Shown: one piece after another, positions 1-8,461 of the stretch
Numbering within the stretch: position 1 is the stretch's first letter
How the letters are laid out: every line of letters begins with the position of its first letter
Assembly (NCBI RefSeq): GCF_010093235.1
Contig: NZ_PDWP01000007.1
Coordinates: 1 to 64,000, forward strand
Length of the DNA stretch: 64,000 nucleotides
Direction: 5' to 3'
From: Pseudoxanthomonas suwonensis
GTDB taxonomy: Bacteria > Pseudomonadota > Gammaproteobacteria > Xanthomonadales > Xanthomonadaceae
Position numbers and translations under genes: made by a program
The notes under the pieces: generated by a model
The model's input: only the letters and a program-made list of their open reading frames with translations
Databases searched by the model: none
Told to the model about the DNA's origin: nothing

Positions 1-333
1 TTAGCGTGGGTCCCCGCCCGTCGGTATACAACCGGTGGGGTGCCTCGGCAGCGGAGATGTTGATAAAGCGCCGGGCCTGCCGGGGGGGGGCTCGGCGGCA
101 CCCGCAGGCCCGGCCGTGTGGTCCGCGGTGGGGGCGGCGGGGGGAGCCCCCGCCGCACCGGGGACGCCAAGGTCCCAGTCCATGCATGTCAGCAGGGGCG
201 CGGCAGGCGGCGTGTCGTCCGCCAAGGGTACAGCGCAGGCCAGTTCCTGCAGGGCCATGGCTTCCAGCCGGGCCATCAGCGTCGTCCGTGAGGCCGGGAA
301 TTCGGGAGCCTGCACGGCAGCAGGCCCCGGCAT
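1..333 (-). CDS. Doubtful small hypothetical protein
   Basis: An open frame of 110 codons follows the chemotaxis receptor on the same strand. Its product is rich in Ala, Pro and Gly and has no recognisable domain. The first ATG lies inside the loop of a 10-bp perfect hairpin, which makes that start unlikely; a second ATG at 276 begins with residues MARLEAMALQELA and reads more like protein. Neither start has a clear ribosome binding site. In DNA of this GC content such a frame can arise by chance, so this may be non-coding. Confidence 0.22.
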   Translation of the reverse strand: MPGPAAVQAPEFPASRTTLMARLEAMALQELACAVPLADDTPPAAPLLTCMDWDLGVPGAAGAPPAAPTADHTAGPAGAAEPPPGRPGALSTSPLPRHPTGCIPTGGDPR

Positions 334-347
334 CGCGCCGGGGCCTG
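321..347 (-). terminator. 10-bp GC hairpin after the chemotaxis receptor gene
   Basis: A perfect 10-bp inverted repeat (CAGGCCCCGG and its complement) with a 7-nt loop lies 24 bp past the stop codon of the receptor gene at 372. No run of T follows on the minus strand, so it is at best an atypical terminator or an mRNA 3'-end stabiliser. Confidence 0.35.
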
Positions 348-371
348 CGTCGGGAGTCGGACGGGTGGGGC

Positions 372-1565
372 TCAGAACAGCTCCACCGTGCCTGCGCCCA
401 TGCCCTGCTGGGTGACCGGCTTGTGCGGCGGGGTCTCCCAGTCGCTGCGCAGCTCGTTCAGGCGCTTGCCCAGCTTCTGCAGGGCGCTCAGCAGTTCGGC
501 GTCATCGTTGCCGTTGTTGCGCTGGAGCAGCTCCTGCAGGGCGATGGCCTCGCGGTTGATCGCGTCCAGGCGGTCCAGGTGGACATGGGCACCGCCCAGC
601 GCCTGGGTGGCGATGTCCTCGAACTGCAGGGCGCGCACGGCCTCGGCCACCGAGCCGTCGATCGCGCGGCCGCACTCGGAGATCTCGCGCATGCCGTCGC
701 CCAGGGAAGCGTTGATCGCGGCGACGTTCGCCAGCATCTGCGCCGCCTCGGCGCGCGCCTCGCGGGAGCGGTCCAGGTCGCGGGAGGCCATGTGGGTCAC
801 GGTCTCGCGCACCTTGGCGATGGCGTCCTTGGAGCTGTGCGCCAGCTTGCGGATCTGCTCGTTGAACGTGGTCGAGCGCTCGGACAGGTTGCGGACCTCG
901 TCGGCCACCACCGCGAAGCCGCGACCGGCCTCGCCGGCGCGGGCCGCCTCGATGGCCGCGTTCAGCGCCAGCAGGTTGGTCTGGTCGGCGATCGACTTGA
1001 CGTCCTCCAGCAGGGCGAAGATGCCGTCCAGGTGCTGGGCCATCTGGTCGATGTGCTGCACCGTGGTCGTGCTCTGGCCGGCGACCTGCTCCAGGGCCTC
1101 CACCAGCTGCTCCATGCGGGAGCTGGCGTGCTGGGCGAAGCGGGCGACGTCGACGCCGCCGTTGCCGTCCTGGTCGGCGATGAGCCGGGCCATGGCCTGG
1201 CTCTGCTGCCGCGACTTGCGGTTCATGGCGTCGAAGCTGCCGCCCAGGCCGGCGACGGCCTGGCGGATCAGTTCGCGGGCACGCTCGATCTCGCTGCGCG
1301 AGCCCTCGATTTCCTTGCCGACGAAACTGCGCAGTTCGCCAAGCAGCTGTTCCTGCTCGCGGACCACGCGGGCATGTTCCCGCGACGGCGCCGACGGAGC
1401 CGGGCCGCGCAGCAGCAGCCAGGCGGCGAAGCCGAACCAGCTGAGCGTCTGGGTGGTCAGGATCGCCCAGCGCATCGGGGCCGGCCAGTCGAAGCCGATC
1501 GCGATGGGAGCGAGGAGGGTCAGCACCAGCGGTGCGGCCATGCGGAAGAACAAGCGGGAGTCCAT
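372..1565 (-). CDS. Methyl-accepting chemotaxis protein with short membrane sensor
   Basis: This is a 397-residue chemoreceptor-type signalling protein. Two hydrophobic segments (about residues 8-24 and 33-53) are joined by only a few residues, so there is no periplasmic ligand domain. The rest is a long helical hairpin whose conserved tip at about 190-232 contains [19 protein letters not shown] and [12 protein letters not shown], the region that binds CheA and CheW. The ending [16 protein letters not shown] resembles tails of xanthomonad receptors as I recall them. It probably senses a membrane or cytoplasmic cue. It sits 84 bp after hflD on the same strand but is probably a separate unit. 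The start is the first ATG before the first membrane segment. Confidence 0.9.
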   Translation of the reverse strand: MDSRLFFRMAAPLVLTLLAPIAIGFDWPAPMRWAILTTQTLSWFGFAAWLLLRGPAPSAPSREHARVVREQEQLLGELRSFVGKEIEGSRSEIERARELIRQAVAGLGGSFDAMNRKSRQQSQAMARLIADQDGNGGVDVARFAQHASSRMEQLVEALEQVAGQSTTTVQHIDQMAQHLDGIFALLEDVKSIADQTNLLALNAAIEAARAGEAGRGFAVVADEVRNLSERSTTFNEQIRKLAHSSKDAIAKVRETVTHMASRDLDRSREARAEAAQMLANVAAINASLGDGMREISECGRAIDGSVAEAVRALQFEDIATQALGGAHVHLDRLDAINREAIALQELLQRNNGNDDAELLSALQKLGKRLNELRSDWETPPHKPVTQQGMGAGTVELF

Positions 1566-1649
1566 GGGTGATCTCTGCGGAACCTCGTTCGCAGTATCGG
1601 CCGCACGGCCCTTGCCTTTAACCGGACATGCCCGAGTGCGAACTGCTGC

Positions 1650-2261
1650 TCAGTTGCGGTGGAGACGCACCGCTTCGGCCATGGCCCTGCGCGCGAACAG
1701 GAGGTGCCACTGGGCGCCGCCGAGCTGGCGCCAGAGCATGGCCGAACGCACCGCGGCAAGCAGCAGGGCCCGGATCTCCGACACGACCCCGGGCTGGCCG
1801 AGGTAGTGCGGGTTGCCCTGGACCATGATCCGCGGCCGCAGGTGGCTGATGGTGTCCGCATAGAGGCTGCCCAGGGCCGCCAGCACCTCCGGGTGGGTGC
1901 TGCCCAGCTCCTGCGCCCTCGGCGCGATCCCGGCCAGGCCGTTGGCCACGGCCTGCAGGGTCGCCGGCTCGGAGGAGAAACGGCGCTCCAGCTGCACCGT
2001 GGCCAGGGCCAGGCGCGGCAGCAGCGGATCGTCGGCACGGTTGGCCAGGTAGGCGTCGAGCAGGCGCAGTCCCGGCGCCAGGGCAGGAACGCCGCCATAC
2101 ACGGCCGCGGCCGAGGGGGCATCGATGCGGAACACGCTGTCCAGCACGGGCTGGGCGGAACCGGTGTCGCTGTGTCCGGTCTCGGCGATGCGCCGCACCT
2201 GCTGCAGGGATTGGGCCAGGCCGGCCAGTGCCAGCACGCGATCGCTGTGGGGATTTTCCAT
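1650..2261 (-). CDS. hflD: High frequency lysogenization protein HflD homologue
   Basis: The product has 203 residues, the usual size for HflD, a helical inner-membrane-associated protein. In E. coli it binds phage lambda CII and is encoded just after mnmA. The order nudJ-mnmA-hflD seen here is the same as in E. coli. The sequence is all alpha-helical in character, with the family feature [15 protein letters not shown] near residues 140-154. It starts 9 bp after the mnmA stop codon, so it is almost certainly co-transcribed with it. Its role outside phage biology is not established. Confidence 0.9.
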   Translation of the reverse strand: MENPHSDRVLALAGLAQSLQQVRRIAETGHSDTGSAQPVLDSVFRIDAPSAAAVYGGVPALAPGLRLLDAYLANRADDPLLPRLALATVQLERRFSSEPATLQAVANGLAGIAPRAQELGSTHPEVLAALGSLYADTISHLRPRIMVQGNPHYLGQPGVVSEIRALLLAAVRSAMLWRQLGGAQWHLLFARRAMAEAVRLHRN

Positions 2262-2270
2262 GCCCGTATT

Positions 2271-3392
2271 CTAGCCGGCGGCCCCGCCGCGCTGTCCCGG
2301 CACCGGCGCATCGGTGGAGGCGATGGCCGCCCCACCCAGGCAGGCCTGGCCGTCGTAGAGCACCAGCGACTGGCCGGGAGTGGCCGCCCGCTGCGGCCGT
2401 TCGAAGCGCACCGACAGGGTGCCATCGCCGCGCACCCGGACCCGGCACGGTTCCTCGTGCTGGCGGTAGCGGACCTGGGCGGCGCACCCGAATTCCGCCG
2501 CCGGCGGCGCACCTTCGACCCAGTGCATGGCCTCGGTCTGCACCGTGGTGGACATCAGCCAGGGGCTGTCGCGGTCCTGGTCCACGTACAGGATGTTGGT
2601 GGCCACGTCCTTGCCGACCACGTACCAGGGCGCGGCCGGGCGCCCGCGCACGCCGCCGATGTTCAGGCCCTCGCGCTGGCCCAGGGTGAAGTAGAAGACG
2701 CCCGGGTGGGTGCCGACCCGCACGCCGTGCGGATCGCAGATCTCGCCGGGCTGTGCCGGCAGATAGCGCCCCAGGAACTCGCGGAAGTCGCGCTCGCCGA
2801 TGAAGCAGATGCCGGTGGAGTCCTTCTTGGCATGGGTCGGCAATCCGGCCTCGCGGGCGATCGCGCGGACCTCGGCCTTGGGCAGGTGGCCGATCGGGAA
2901 CAGGGTCGCGGCGAGCTGCTCCTGCCCCAGCTGGTGCAGGAAATAGGTCTGGTCCTTGTCGCGGTCGACGCCGCGCAGCAGTCGCCAGCGCCCGCCCTCA
3001 TGGGCGACCTGGGCGTAGTGGCCGGTGGCGATGCGCTCGGCGCCCAGCTCGCGGGCCGCGTCCAGGAAGTGCTTGAACTTCACTTCGCGGTTGCACAGCA
3101 CGTCCGGGTTGGGCGTGCGCCCTGCGGCGTACTCGGCCAGGAAGTGCTCGAACACGCCGGCCCAGTACTCCTTCGAGAAGTCGCGGAAGTGGAACGGGAT
3201 GCCCAGCCGGCCGCACACGGCCACCGCGTCGCGCCGGTCCTCCTCGGCGCGGCATTCGCCGCTGCCGTCGTCGTCCCAGTTCTGCATGAACAGTCCGGCC
3301 AGCGGCTCGCCGGCGCGGGCCAGCAGCAGGGCGGCGACGGAGGAGTCCACGCCGCCGGACACGCCGACGACGGTGCGCGGGTGCGTGCTCAC
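2271..3392 (-). CDS. mnmA: tRNA-specific 2-thiouridylase MnmA
   Basis: MnmA makes the 2-thio group of U34 in tRNA-Lys, -Glu and -Gln, using ATP and a sulfur relay. The 373-residue product has the PP-loop [11 protein letters not shown] at residues 10-20, the catalytic cysteine pair at C100 (DVLCNRE) and C196 (STGICFIGE), and the C-terminal beta-barrel domain. I chose the GTG at 3392 because it opens the PP-loop domain with the normal family N terminus and because GTGA overlaps the nudJ stop codon by 4 nt. The same frame is open for a further 174 codons upstream, but that part is the wrong frame of nudJ. A tRNA-Glu(TTC) gene, coding for a substrate type, lies at 57.8 kb. Confidence 0.97.
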   Translation of the reverse strand: MSTHPRTVVGVSGGVDSSVAALLLARAGEPLAGLFMQNWDDDGSGECRAEEDRRDAVAVCGRLGIPFHFRDFSKEYWAGVFEHFLAEYAAGRTPNPDVLCNREVKFKHFLDAARELGAERIATGHYAQVAHEGGRWRLLRGVDRDKDQTYFLHQLGQEQLAATLFPIGHLPKAEVRAIAREAGLPTHAKKDSTGICFIGERDFREFLGRYLPAQPGEICDPHGVRVGTHPGVFYFTLGQREGLNIGGVRGRPAAPWYVVGKDVATNILYVDQDRDSPWLMSTTVQTEAMHWVEGAPPAAEFGCAAQVRYRQHEEPCRVRVRGDGTLSVRFERPQRAATPGQSLVLYDGQACLGGAAIASTDAPVPGQRGGAAG

Positions 3393-3832
3393 AGCTGGCG
3401 CACCAGGTCCAGCGGCTGGCGCCGCCCGGCCAGCCAGTCGGCTGCGACCTGCCACACCAGCGGGCTGCGGTGGCGCGTGGATTCGGCCAGCAGTTCCTCC
3501 GGGGACAGCCACACGGCGCGCTCGATGCCTTCGTCCAGGGTGCGTTCCGGATGGTGCGCCAGGGCGGTGCCGGCGAAGGCGAAGCGCAGGTAGTCGCTGC
3601 CATCCGGCGCCTGCCACTGGTAGCAGCCGATGAAAGCGTCCAGGCGGATGTCCCAGCCGGTTTCCTCCAGGGTCTCGCGGACCGCGGCCTGGGCCAGGCT
3701 CTCGCCCGGCTCCAGGTGGCCCGCCGGCTGGTTGAGCACCAGTCGCCCGTCGATCCGCTCCTCGACCAGCAGCAGCCGTCCCTCGCGGGCGACCACGCTG
3801 GCGACGGTGACATGGGGGTGCCAATGGCTCAT
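3389..3832 (-). CDS. nudJ: Nudix hydrolase, NudJ-like
   Basis: A 147-residue Nudix protein. The Nudix box is complete: G38, E44, then RETLEETG at residues 52-59, which fits GX5EX7REUXEEXGU. NudJ in E. coli hydrolyses nucleoside di- and triphosphates and a thiamin pyrimidine pyrophosphate. Its gene there directly precedes mnmA, as here. The ATG at 3832 is chosen because the family begins with MxxxxHVTVA; an upstream in-frame ATG at 3982 would add 50 residues of low-complexity sequence. Its stop codon overlaps the mnmA GTG. Substrate assignment is by family and synteny only. Confidence 0.86.
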   Translation of the reverse strand: MSHWHPHVTVASVVAREGRLLLVEERIDGRLVLNQPAGHLEPGESLAQAAVRETLEETGWDIRLDAFIGCYQWQAPDGSDYLRFAFAGTALAHHPERTLDEGIERAVWLSPEELLAESTRHRSPLVWQVAADWLAGRRQPLDLVRQL

Positions 3833-3954
3833 CGGATGCGTGTCCGTGTCGGTGGCGCCGGGCAACCGGCATCGGGATCCGGAATTGTCCGGCAGGCACG
3901 GCGGCGGCGTCCATCGCGCGCGCCGCGACCGGGCCCGCGTCGCGGTCGCGCCCT

Positions 3955-3960
3955 TATAAT
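3955..3960 (+). promoter_or_regulatory. Perfect -10 hexamer directly before clpS
   Basis: TATAAT is a perfect sigma-70 -10 element ending 6 nt before the clpS ATG. With normal spacing, transcription would begin at or within a base of 3967, the A of the ATG, giving a leaderless mRNA. There is no Shine-Dalgarno sequence and no good -35 box. Confidence 0.5.
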
Positions 3961-3966
3961 CAGCGC

Positions 3967-4293
3967 ATGTCCAGCACCCCACGCCACGAGAACGAGCACG
4001 AACACGGCACCATGGTCGACACCGGCCGGCCGGAGATTGCCCCGCCGCCGATGTACCAGGTGATCCTGCTCAACGACGACTACACCCCGATGGACTTCGT
4101 GGTGCTCGTGCTCCAGCAGTTCTTCGGCCTGGACCTGGAACGCGCCACCCAGGTCATGCTCCACGTCCATACCCGCGGGCGCGGCGTCTGCGGGGTCTTC
4201 ACGCGCGAAGTGGCCGAATCCAAGGTAGCCCAGGTCAACGAGTTCTCGCGCATGAACCAGCACCCGCTGCTGTGCACGATGGAGAAGGCCTGA
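3967..4293 (+). CDS. clpS: ClpAP adaptor protein ClpS
   Basis: ClpS binds N-degron substrates (bulky N-terminal residues) and hands them to ClpAP. The 108-residue product has the family core [12 protein letters not shown] (about residues 34-45) that forms the N-degron pocket, followed by [11 protein letters not shown] and the C-terminal [15 protein letters not shown] that contacts ClpA. The His/Glu-rich N-terminal tail (residues 1-28) matches the flexible extension of xanthomonad ClpS. An in-frame ATG at 4012 is possible but would remove most of the tail. The gene lies 118 bp before clpA, its functional partner. It may be translated from a leaderless mRNA. Confidence 0.96.
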   Translation: MSSTPRHENEHEHGTMVDTGRPEIAPPPMYQVILLNDDYTPMDFVVLVLQQFFGLDLERATQVMLHVHTRGRGVCGVFTREVAESKVAQVNEFSRMNQHPLLCTMEKA

Positions 4294-4411
4294 TGCGCGG
4301 GGGGACCCCGCCCGGTTGCCGGCCTGCCGCCGGCTGAACACGGCGTTGCGCCGGCACGCTGGAATTGCCGGTGACAGGCCGCATATTGTTGGCAAACCGC
4401 CGGAGCGAGCC

Positions 4412-6694
4412 ATGTTCAGCAAAGACCTCGAACAGACCATCGGCCAGTGCTACAAGAGGGCACGCGAAGCCCGTCATGAGTTCATGACGGTCGAGCACCT
4501 GCTTCTGGCCCTGCTCGACAACCCGTCCGCCCAGGCCGTCCTGCGGGCATGCGGCGCCGATTTCGACCGCCTGCGCAACGACCTGGAGCAGGCCATCGAG
4601 GCCTCCGTGTCGCGCCTGGCCGAGGATGACGGCCGCGATACCCAGCCCACCCTGGGATTCCAGCGGGTGCTGCAGCGGGCCGTCTACCACGTGCAATCCT
4701 CGGGCAAGAAGGAGGTCACCGGCGCCAACGTGCTGGTGGCGATCTTCGGCGAGAAGGATTCGCACGCGGTCTACTTCCTGACCCAGCAGGACGTCACCCG
4801 CCTGGACGTGGTCAATTACCTGTCGCACGGCATCGCCAAGCTGGGCGAGGAATCCGACCAGGGCGCCGGCGCCCCGGACGGGGAAGGGCGCGCGGAAGGC
4901 GGCGAGGGCGAGGGCAAGACCGACGCCCTGACCGAATACGCCACCAACCTCAACGAGCAGGCCCGGGCCGGCAAGATCGACCCGCTGGTGGGCCGCGCCG
5001 ACGAGATCGAGCGCACCATCCAGGTCCTGTGCCGCCGCCGCAAGAACAACCCGCTATACGTGGGCGAGGCCGGCGTGGGCAAGACCGCCATCGCCGAGGG
5101 CCTGGCCAAGCGCATCGTCGACGGCGAGGTGCCGGAGGTGCTGGCCGACGCGATCATCTACTCCCTGGACCTGGGCGCCCTGGTGGCCGGGACCAAGTAC
5201 CGCGGCGACTTCGAGAAGCGCCTGAAGGGCGTGCTGGCCGCGGTCAAGAAGATCCCCGGCGCGATCCTGTTCATCGACGAGATCCACACCATCATCGGCG
5301 CCGGCTCGGCTTCGGGCGGCACCATGGATGCCTCGAACCTGATCAAGCCCGCGCTGGCCTCCGGCGAGCTGCGCTGCATCGGCTCGACCCCCTTCCAGGA
5401 ATACCGCGGCATCTTCGAGAAGGACCGGGCGCTGGCCCGCCGCTTCCAGAAGATCGACATCGTCGAGCCGACCGTGGGCGAGGCCTACGAGATCCTGCAG
5501 GGCCTGAAGGCCCGGTACGAGGCCCACCACGGCGTGACCTATGCCGACGAGGCGATCCAGGCCGCGGTGGACCTGTCGGTCAAGCACATCGGCGCCCGCC
5601 GGCTGCCGGACAAGGCCATCGACGTGATCGACGAGGCCGGCGCCCGCCAGCGCCTGCTGCCGGAAGGCTCGCGCAAGGAGCTGATCGACGTCGAGGAGAT
5701 CGAGACCATCGTCGCCAAGATGGCGCGGATCCCGGCCAAGCAGGTCAGCGCCACCGACAAGGACGTGCTCCAGCCCCTGGAGCGCAACCTGAAGATGGTG
5801 ATCTTCGGCCAGGACCCGGCCATCGAGACCCTGGCCTCGGCGATCAAGCTGGCGCGCAGCGGCCTGGGCAACCCGGACAAGCCGATCGGCAACTTCCTGT
5901 TCGCCGGTCCCACCGGCGTGGGCAAGACCGAGGTCACCCGGCAGCTGGCCCTGCAGCTGGGCATCGAGCTGGTGCGCTTCGACATGTCCGAGTACATGGA
6001 GCCGCACTCGGTGTCGCGCCTGATCGGCGCGCCGCCGGGCTACGTCGGCTTCGACCAGGGCGGCCTGCTGACCGAGAAGATCGTCAAGACCCCGCACTGC
6101 GTGCTGCTGCTGGACGAGGTGGAGAAGGCCCACCCGGACATCTTCAACATCCTGCTGCAGGTCATGGACCGCGGCGTGCTGACCGACACCAACGGGCGGG
6201 AAGCCAACTTCAAGAACGTGGTGATCGTGATGACCACCAACGCCGGCGCGGCCCAGGCCTCGCGGCGCTCGATCGGCTTCACCCGCCAGGACCACTCCAC
6301 CGACGCGATGGAAGTGATCCGCCGCAGCTTCAGCCCGGAATTCCGCAACCGCCTCGACGCGGTGGTGCAGTTCCAGCCGCTGGGCTTCGACCACATCCTG
6401 CGGGTGGTGGACAAGTTCCTGATCGAGCTGGAGATGCAGCTCAACGAGAAGCACGTGGCCATGACCGCGTCGCCGAACGCGCGCGAGTGGCTGGCCCAGC
6501 ACGGCTTCGACCCGCTGATGGGCGCCCGCCCGATGGCACGCGTGATCCAGGACAGGATCAAGCGCCCGCTGGCCGACGAGCTGCTGTTCGGCAAGCTGGT
6601 CAACGGCGGCCGGGTCAACATCGACGTGGTCGATGGCGAGCTGGTGGTCGAGGCCCAGTCCGAGCCGGAAAAGCTGCTGCCGGCGACGGTCTGA
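4412..6694 (+). CDS. clpA: ATP-dependent Clp protease ATP-binding subunit ClpA
   Basis: ClpA is the hexameric AAA+ unfoldase that feeds substrates to ClpP. The 760-residue product starts MFSKDLEQT, as ClpA does, behind GGAG at 4402. It has two Clp-N repeats (about 1-140), then a Gly/Glu-rich linker at 150-168. AAA module 1 has Walker A GEAGVGKTA at about 219-227 and Walker B ILFIDEIHT. Module 2 has Walker A GPTGVGKTE at about 499-507, VLLLDEVEKAH and a C-terminal D2-small domain. An upstream in-frame start at 4316 lies outside the conserved N terminus. clpP is not in the window. ClpS upstream and Aat at 8 kb belong to the same N-end rule pathway. Confidence 0.98.
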   Translation: MFSKDLEQTIGQCYKRAREARHEFMTVEHLLLALLDNPSAQAVLRACGADFDRLRNDLEQAIEASVSRLAEDDGRDTQPTLGFQRVLQRAVYHVQSSGKKEVTGANVLVAIFGEKDSHAVYFLTQQDVTRLDVVNYLSHGIAKLGEESDQGAGAPDGEGRAEGGEGEGKTDALTEYATNLNEQARAGKIDPLVGRADEIERTIQVLCRRRKNNPLYVGEAGVGKTAIAEGLAKRIVDGEVPEVLADAIIYSLDLGALVAGTKYRGDFEKRLKGVLAAVKKIPGAILFIDEIHTIIGAGSASGGTMDASNLIKPALASGELRCIGSTPFQEYRGIFEKDRALARRFQKIDIVEPTVGEAYEILQGLKARYEAHHGVTYADEAIQAAVDLSVKHIGARRLPDKAIDVIDEAGARQRLLPEGSRKELIDVEEIETIVAKMARIPAKQVSATDKDVLQPLERNLKMVIFGQDPAIETLASAIKLARSGLGNPDKPIGNFLFAGPTGVGKTEVTRQLALQLGIELVRFDMSEYMEPHSVSRLIGAPPGYVGFDQGGLLTEKIVKTPHCVLLLDEVEKAHPDIFNILLQVMDRGVLTDTNGREANFKNVVIVMTTNAGAAQASRRSIGFTRQDHSTDAMEVIRRSFSPEFRNRLDAVVQFQPLGFDHILRVVDKFLIELEMQLNEKHVAMTASPNAREWLAQHGFDPLMGARPMARVIQDRIKRPLADELLFGKLVNGGRVNIDVVDGELVVEAQSEPEKLLPATV

Positions 6695-6703
6695 GGCGAC
6701 GTG

Positions 6704-6726
6704 AAAAGGCCCGGCATGGCCGGGCC
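6704..6726 (-). terminator. Second hairpin of a tandem terminator
   Basis: GGCCCGGC, ATG and its complement form an 8-bp stem at 6708-6726. On the minus strand it is followed by TTTT (6704-6707). It backs up the stronger terminator at 6731-6760 for the gene at 6803-7162. Its stem is also the first hairpin that clpA transcripts meet, but there is no T run in that direction. Confidence 0.55.
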
Positions 6727-6730
6727 CAGG

Positions 6731-6760
6731 AAAAAAAGTGGCGGCAATGCCTGCCGCCAC
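6731..6760 (-). terminator. Rho-independent terminator of the small secreted protein gene
   Basis: A 9-bp perfect stem (GTGGCGGCA with its complement, 5-nt loop) at 6738-6760 is followed on the minus strand by seven T residues (6731-6737). It lies 42 bp after the stop codon at 6803, which is the classical layout for an intrinsic terminator. Confidence 0.85.
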
Positions 6761-6802
6761 CTTGCCGGATGCGCCCGCCGGAGCGGGCGCCACGGCGCAA
6801 CC

Positions 6803-7162
6803 TCAGCGGGCGCGGCGCTTGCGGCTGGCGAAGTCGTCGGCGCTGATGGGCTTGACCGACTGCACCTGGCATTCGTCGCGCTTGGTGCGGACCACGGTGT
6901 TGCTCGGGCACAGGCGATCCTCGGTGCCCTCGCCGATGATCTTCAGCGAGCCGGTGGTGGTCAGCGAGCCGCAGTCGCTACGGAAGCTCACCAGGTAATG
7001 GGAATCACCGTCGCGCAGCGCCATGGTGCGGGCGCTACCGGCACGCACGATTTCCCGGTCGGCACCAAGGTCGGTGCAGCTCGCCAGCGAGTTGTTGGCG
7101 GCGTTGGCGCTGAAGGCGGCGCCGGACAGCAGGGCGGCCAGGATCAAATGCTTGGTGTTCAT
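6803..7162 (-). CDS. Small exported protein of unknown function
   Basis: A 119-residue protein with a clear signal peptide (MNTKHLILAALLSGAAFSANA, cleavage after ANA at about 20). Three cysteines remain in the mature part (CTDLG, RSDCGS, RLCPS, with a fourth in RDECQV), so disulfides are likely. The C terminus is basic (ASRKRRAR). The sequence resembles small xanthomonad periplasmic proteins that I would group loosely with DUF6491, but I cannot confirm this. The ATG at 7162 is chosen for the signal peptide; the frame stays open upstream without protein-like sequence. It is convergent with clpA and has its own terminators. Confidence 0.72.
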   Translation of the reverse strand: MNTKHLILAALLSGAAFSANAANNSLASCTDLGADREIVRAGSARTMALRDGDSHYLVSFRSDCGSLTTTGSLKIIGEGTEDRLCPSNTVVRTKRDECQVQSVKPISADDFASRKRRAR

Positions 7163-7355
7163 GACGATCCAGTATCTGTTTTTGCGGTCCTCATTGGACC
7201 TGGCGCGCAGACTACGCATGCGGCGATCCGTACGGACCTGCCTGTGGTGACAATGACCATAGTCACTGGCGATCAAGGCGCCGATGGTGTTGCATGCAAT
7301 GAACCCATCCCTCGCGTGCATCCCGGCCGATGGCGAAGCCCGGATCGCGCGCATG

Positions 7356-7383
7356 AAAAAAGGCGGCCCGGAGGCCGCCTTTT
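7356..7383 (-). terminator. Terminator of infA
   Basis: AAAAAA, a 7-bp stem GGCGGCC with loop CGGA, then TTTT make a symmetrical intrinsic terminator. On the minus strand it gives six T residues after the stem, 43 bp beyond the infA stop codon. Confidence 0.88.
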
Positions 7384-7426
7384 CCGTGGGAGCCGGGCCA
7401 CGTGCCAGGAGGCACGGGCGGGCCGC

Positions 7427-7645
7427 TCACTTCATGCGATACGTGATGCGTCCCTTGGTCAGGTCGTAGGGGGTCATCTCGACCTTGACGCGATCGCCGG
7501 GGAGGATGCGGATGTAGTTCTTGCGCATGCGACCGGAGATGTGCGCGATGATCTCGTGCCCATTCTCCAGGCGGACCCGGAAGGTGGTATTGGGCAGCGT
7601 CTCGATGACGGTGCCTTCGAACTCGATGGAATCGTCTTTCGACAT
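7427..7645 (-). CDS. infA: Translation initiation factor IF-1
   Basis: The product is the standard 72-residue IF-1, an OB-fold protein that binds the ribosomal A site during initiation. It begins [19 protein letters not shown] and ends with [14 protein letters not shown], both hallmark segments. It lies between aat and a strong terminator, as in many gammaproteobacteria. Start choice is certain from family length. The Shine-Dalgarno sequence is weak (GGAAA). Confidence 0.98.
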   Translation of the reverse strand: MSKDDSIEFEGTVIETLPNTTFRVRLENGHEIIAHISGRMRKNYIRILPGDRVKVEMTPYDLTKGRITYRMK

Positions 7646-7723
7646 GCGTTTCCGATATGCGCGGGCAGGGCGTTAAAGGCGGCAATTTTACGCGAGAAGC
7701 CGCTCCGGCGCAAAACAGCCGGT

Positions 7724-8461
7724 TCAGGCGGCCAGATCGGACGCCTGCAGGACCCCGAATGCGGCGGTCCAGCTCCCCGCCAGGCCGGGACTGGCGGCCA
7801 GCTCCCGCACCGCCGCCAGGAAGCGCGTCCGCTCCCAGCGCTCGGCGCCCAGGGACACCAGGTGCGGGTTCTCGACCTGGGCATCCAGCAACGGCCAGCC
7901 CCAGCCGTGCAGGCGGCTGGCCAGCGCCGCCAGCGCCACCTTGGAGCCGCCGGAGCATGCGCTGAACATGCTTTCGCCGTAGAACATCCGCCCCACCGCC
8001 ACTCCGTACAGGCCACCCACCAGCCTGCCGTCCCCATCGAACACCTCCACCGAATGCGCGTGCCCCAGGCGGTGCAGGCGGCGGTAGGCGGCCTGCATCT
8101 CCTGGAGGATCCAGGTGCCGTCCTGGCCGGGGCGGGGCGTGGCGGCGCAGGCGGCAAGGACCGCATCGAAGGGGGTATCGGCCTGCACCCGCCAGTCGCA
8201 GCGGCGCAGCTGGCGGCGGAAGCGGCTGGACAGGTGGACCGCGTCGGTACGGAACACCATGCGCGGGTCGGGGCTCCACCACAGGATGGGCTGGCCGTCG
8301 GAATACCAGGGGAAGATCCCCTGCGCATAGGCCTGCAGCAGGCGCTCCGGCGACAGGTCGGCGCCGATCGCCAACAGTCCGTCGGGCTCGCGCAGGGCCT
8401 CCGTGGCGGGAGGGAAGGGGTCGTCCGGCCCCAGGATACGGGGGAAGCGGGGATGCGCCAT
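7724..8461 (-). CDS. aat: Leucyl/phenylalanyl-tRNA--protein transferase
   Basis: Aat adds Leu or Phe to proteins with N-terminal Arg or Lys, creating N-degrons read by ClpS. The 245-residue product has the family motifs GIFPWY, LWWSPDPR and GGLYGVAVGRMFYGESMF with the substrate-binding region. The start at 8461 overlaps the stop codon of the upstream acyltransferase gene by one base (TGATG), so the two genes are coupled. Together with clpS and clpA at 4-6.7 kb this gives a nearly complete leucine-branch N-end rule set in the window. Confidence 0.96.
   Translation of the reverse strand: MAHPRFPRILGPDDPFPPATEALREPDGLLAIGADLSPERLLQAYAQGIFPWYSDGQPILWWSPDPRMVFRTDAVHLSSRFRRQLRRCDWRVQADTPFDAVLAACAATPRPGQDGTWILQEMQAAYRRLHRLGHAHSVEVFDGDGRLVGGLYGVAVGRMFYGESMFSACSGGSKVALAALASRLHGWGWPLLDAQVENPHLVSLGAERWERTRFLAAVRELAASPGLAGSWTAAFGVLQASDLAA

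Noticed and set aside
492-1180. EF-hand-like DQDGNGGVD in the chemoreceptor
   Set aside because: It is a single loop inside a coiled-coil region with no second hand. It is not enough for a calcium-binding call.
2271-3914. A 547-residue fusion of an N-terminal extension with MnmA
   Set aside because: The extra 174 residues are the wrong frame of the Nudix gene. The GTG at 3392 gives the normal MnmA length and overlaps the nudJ stop codon.
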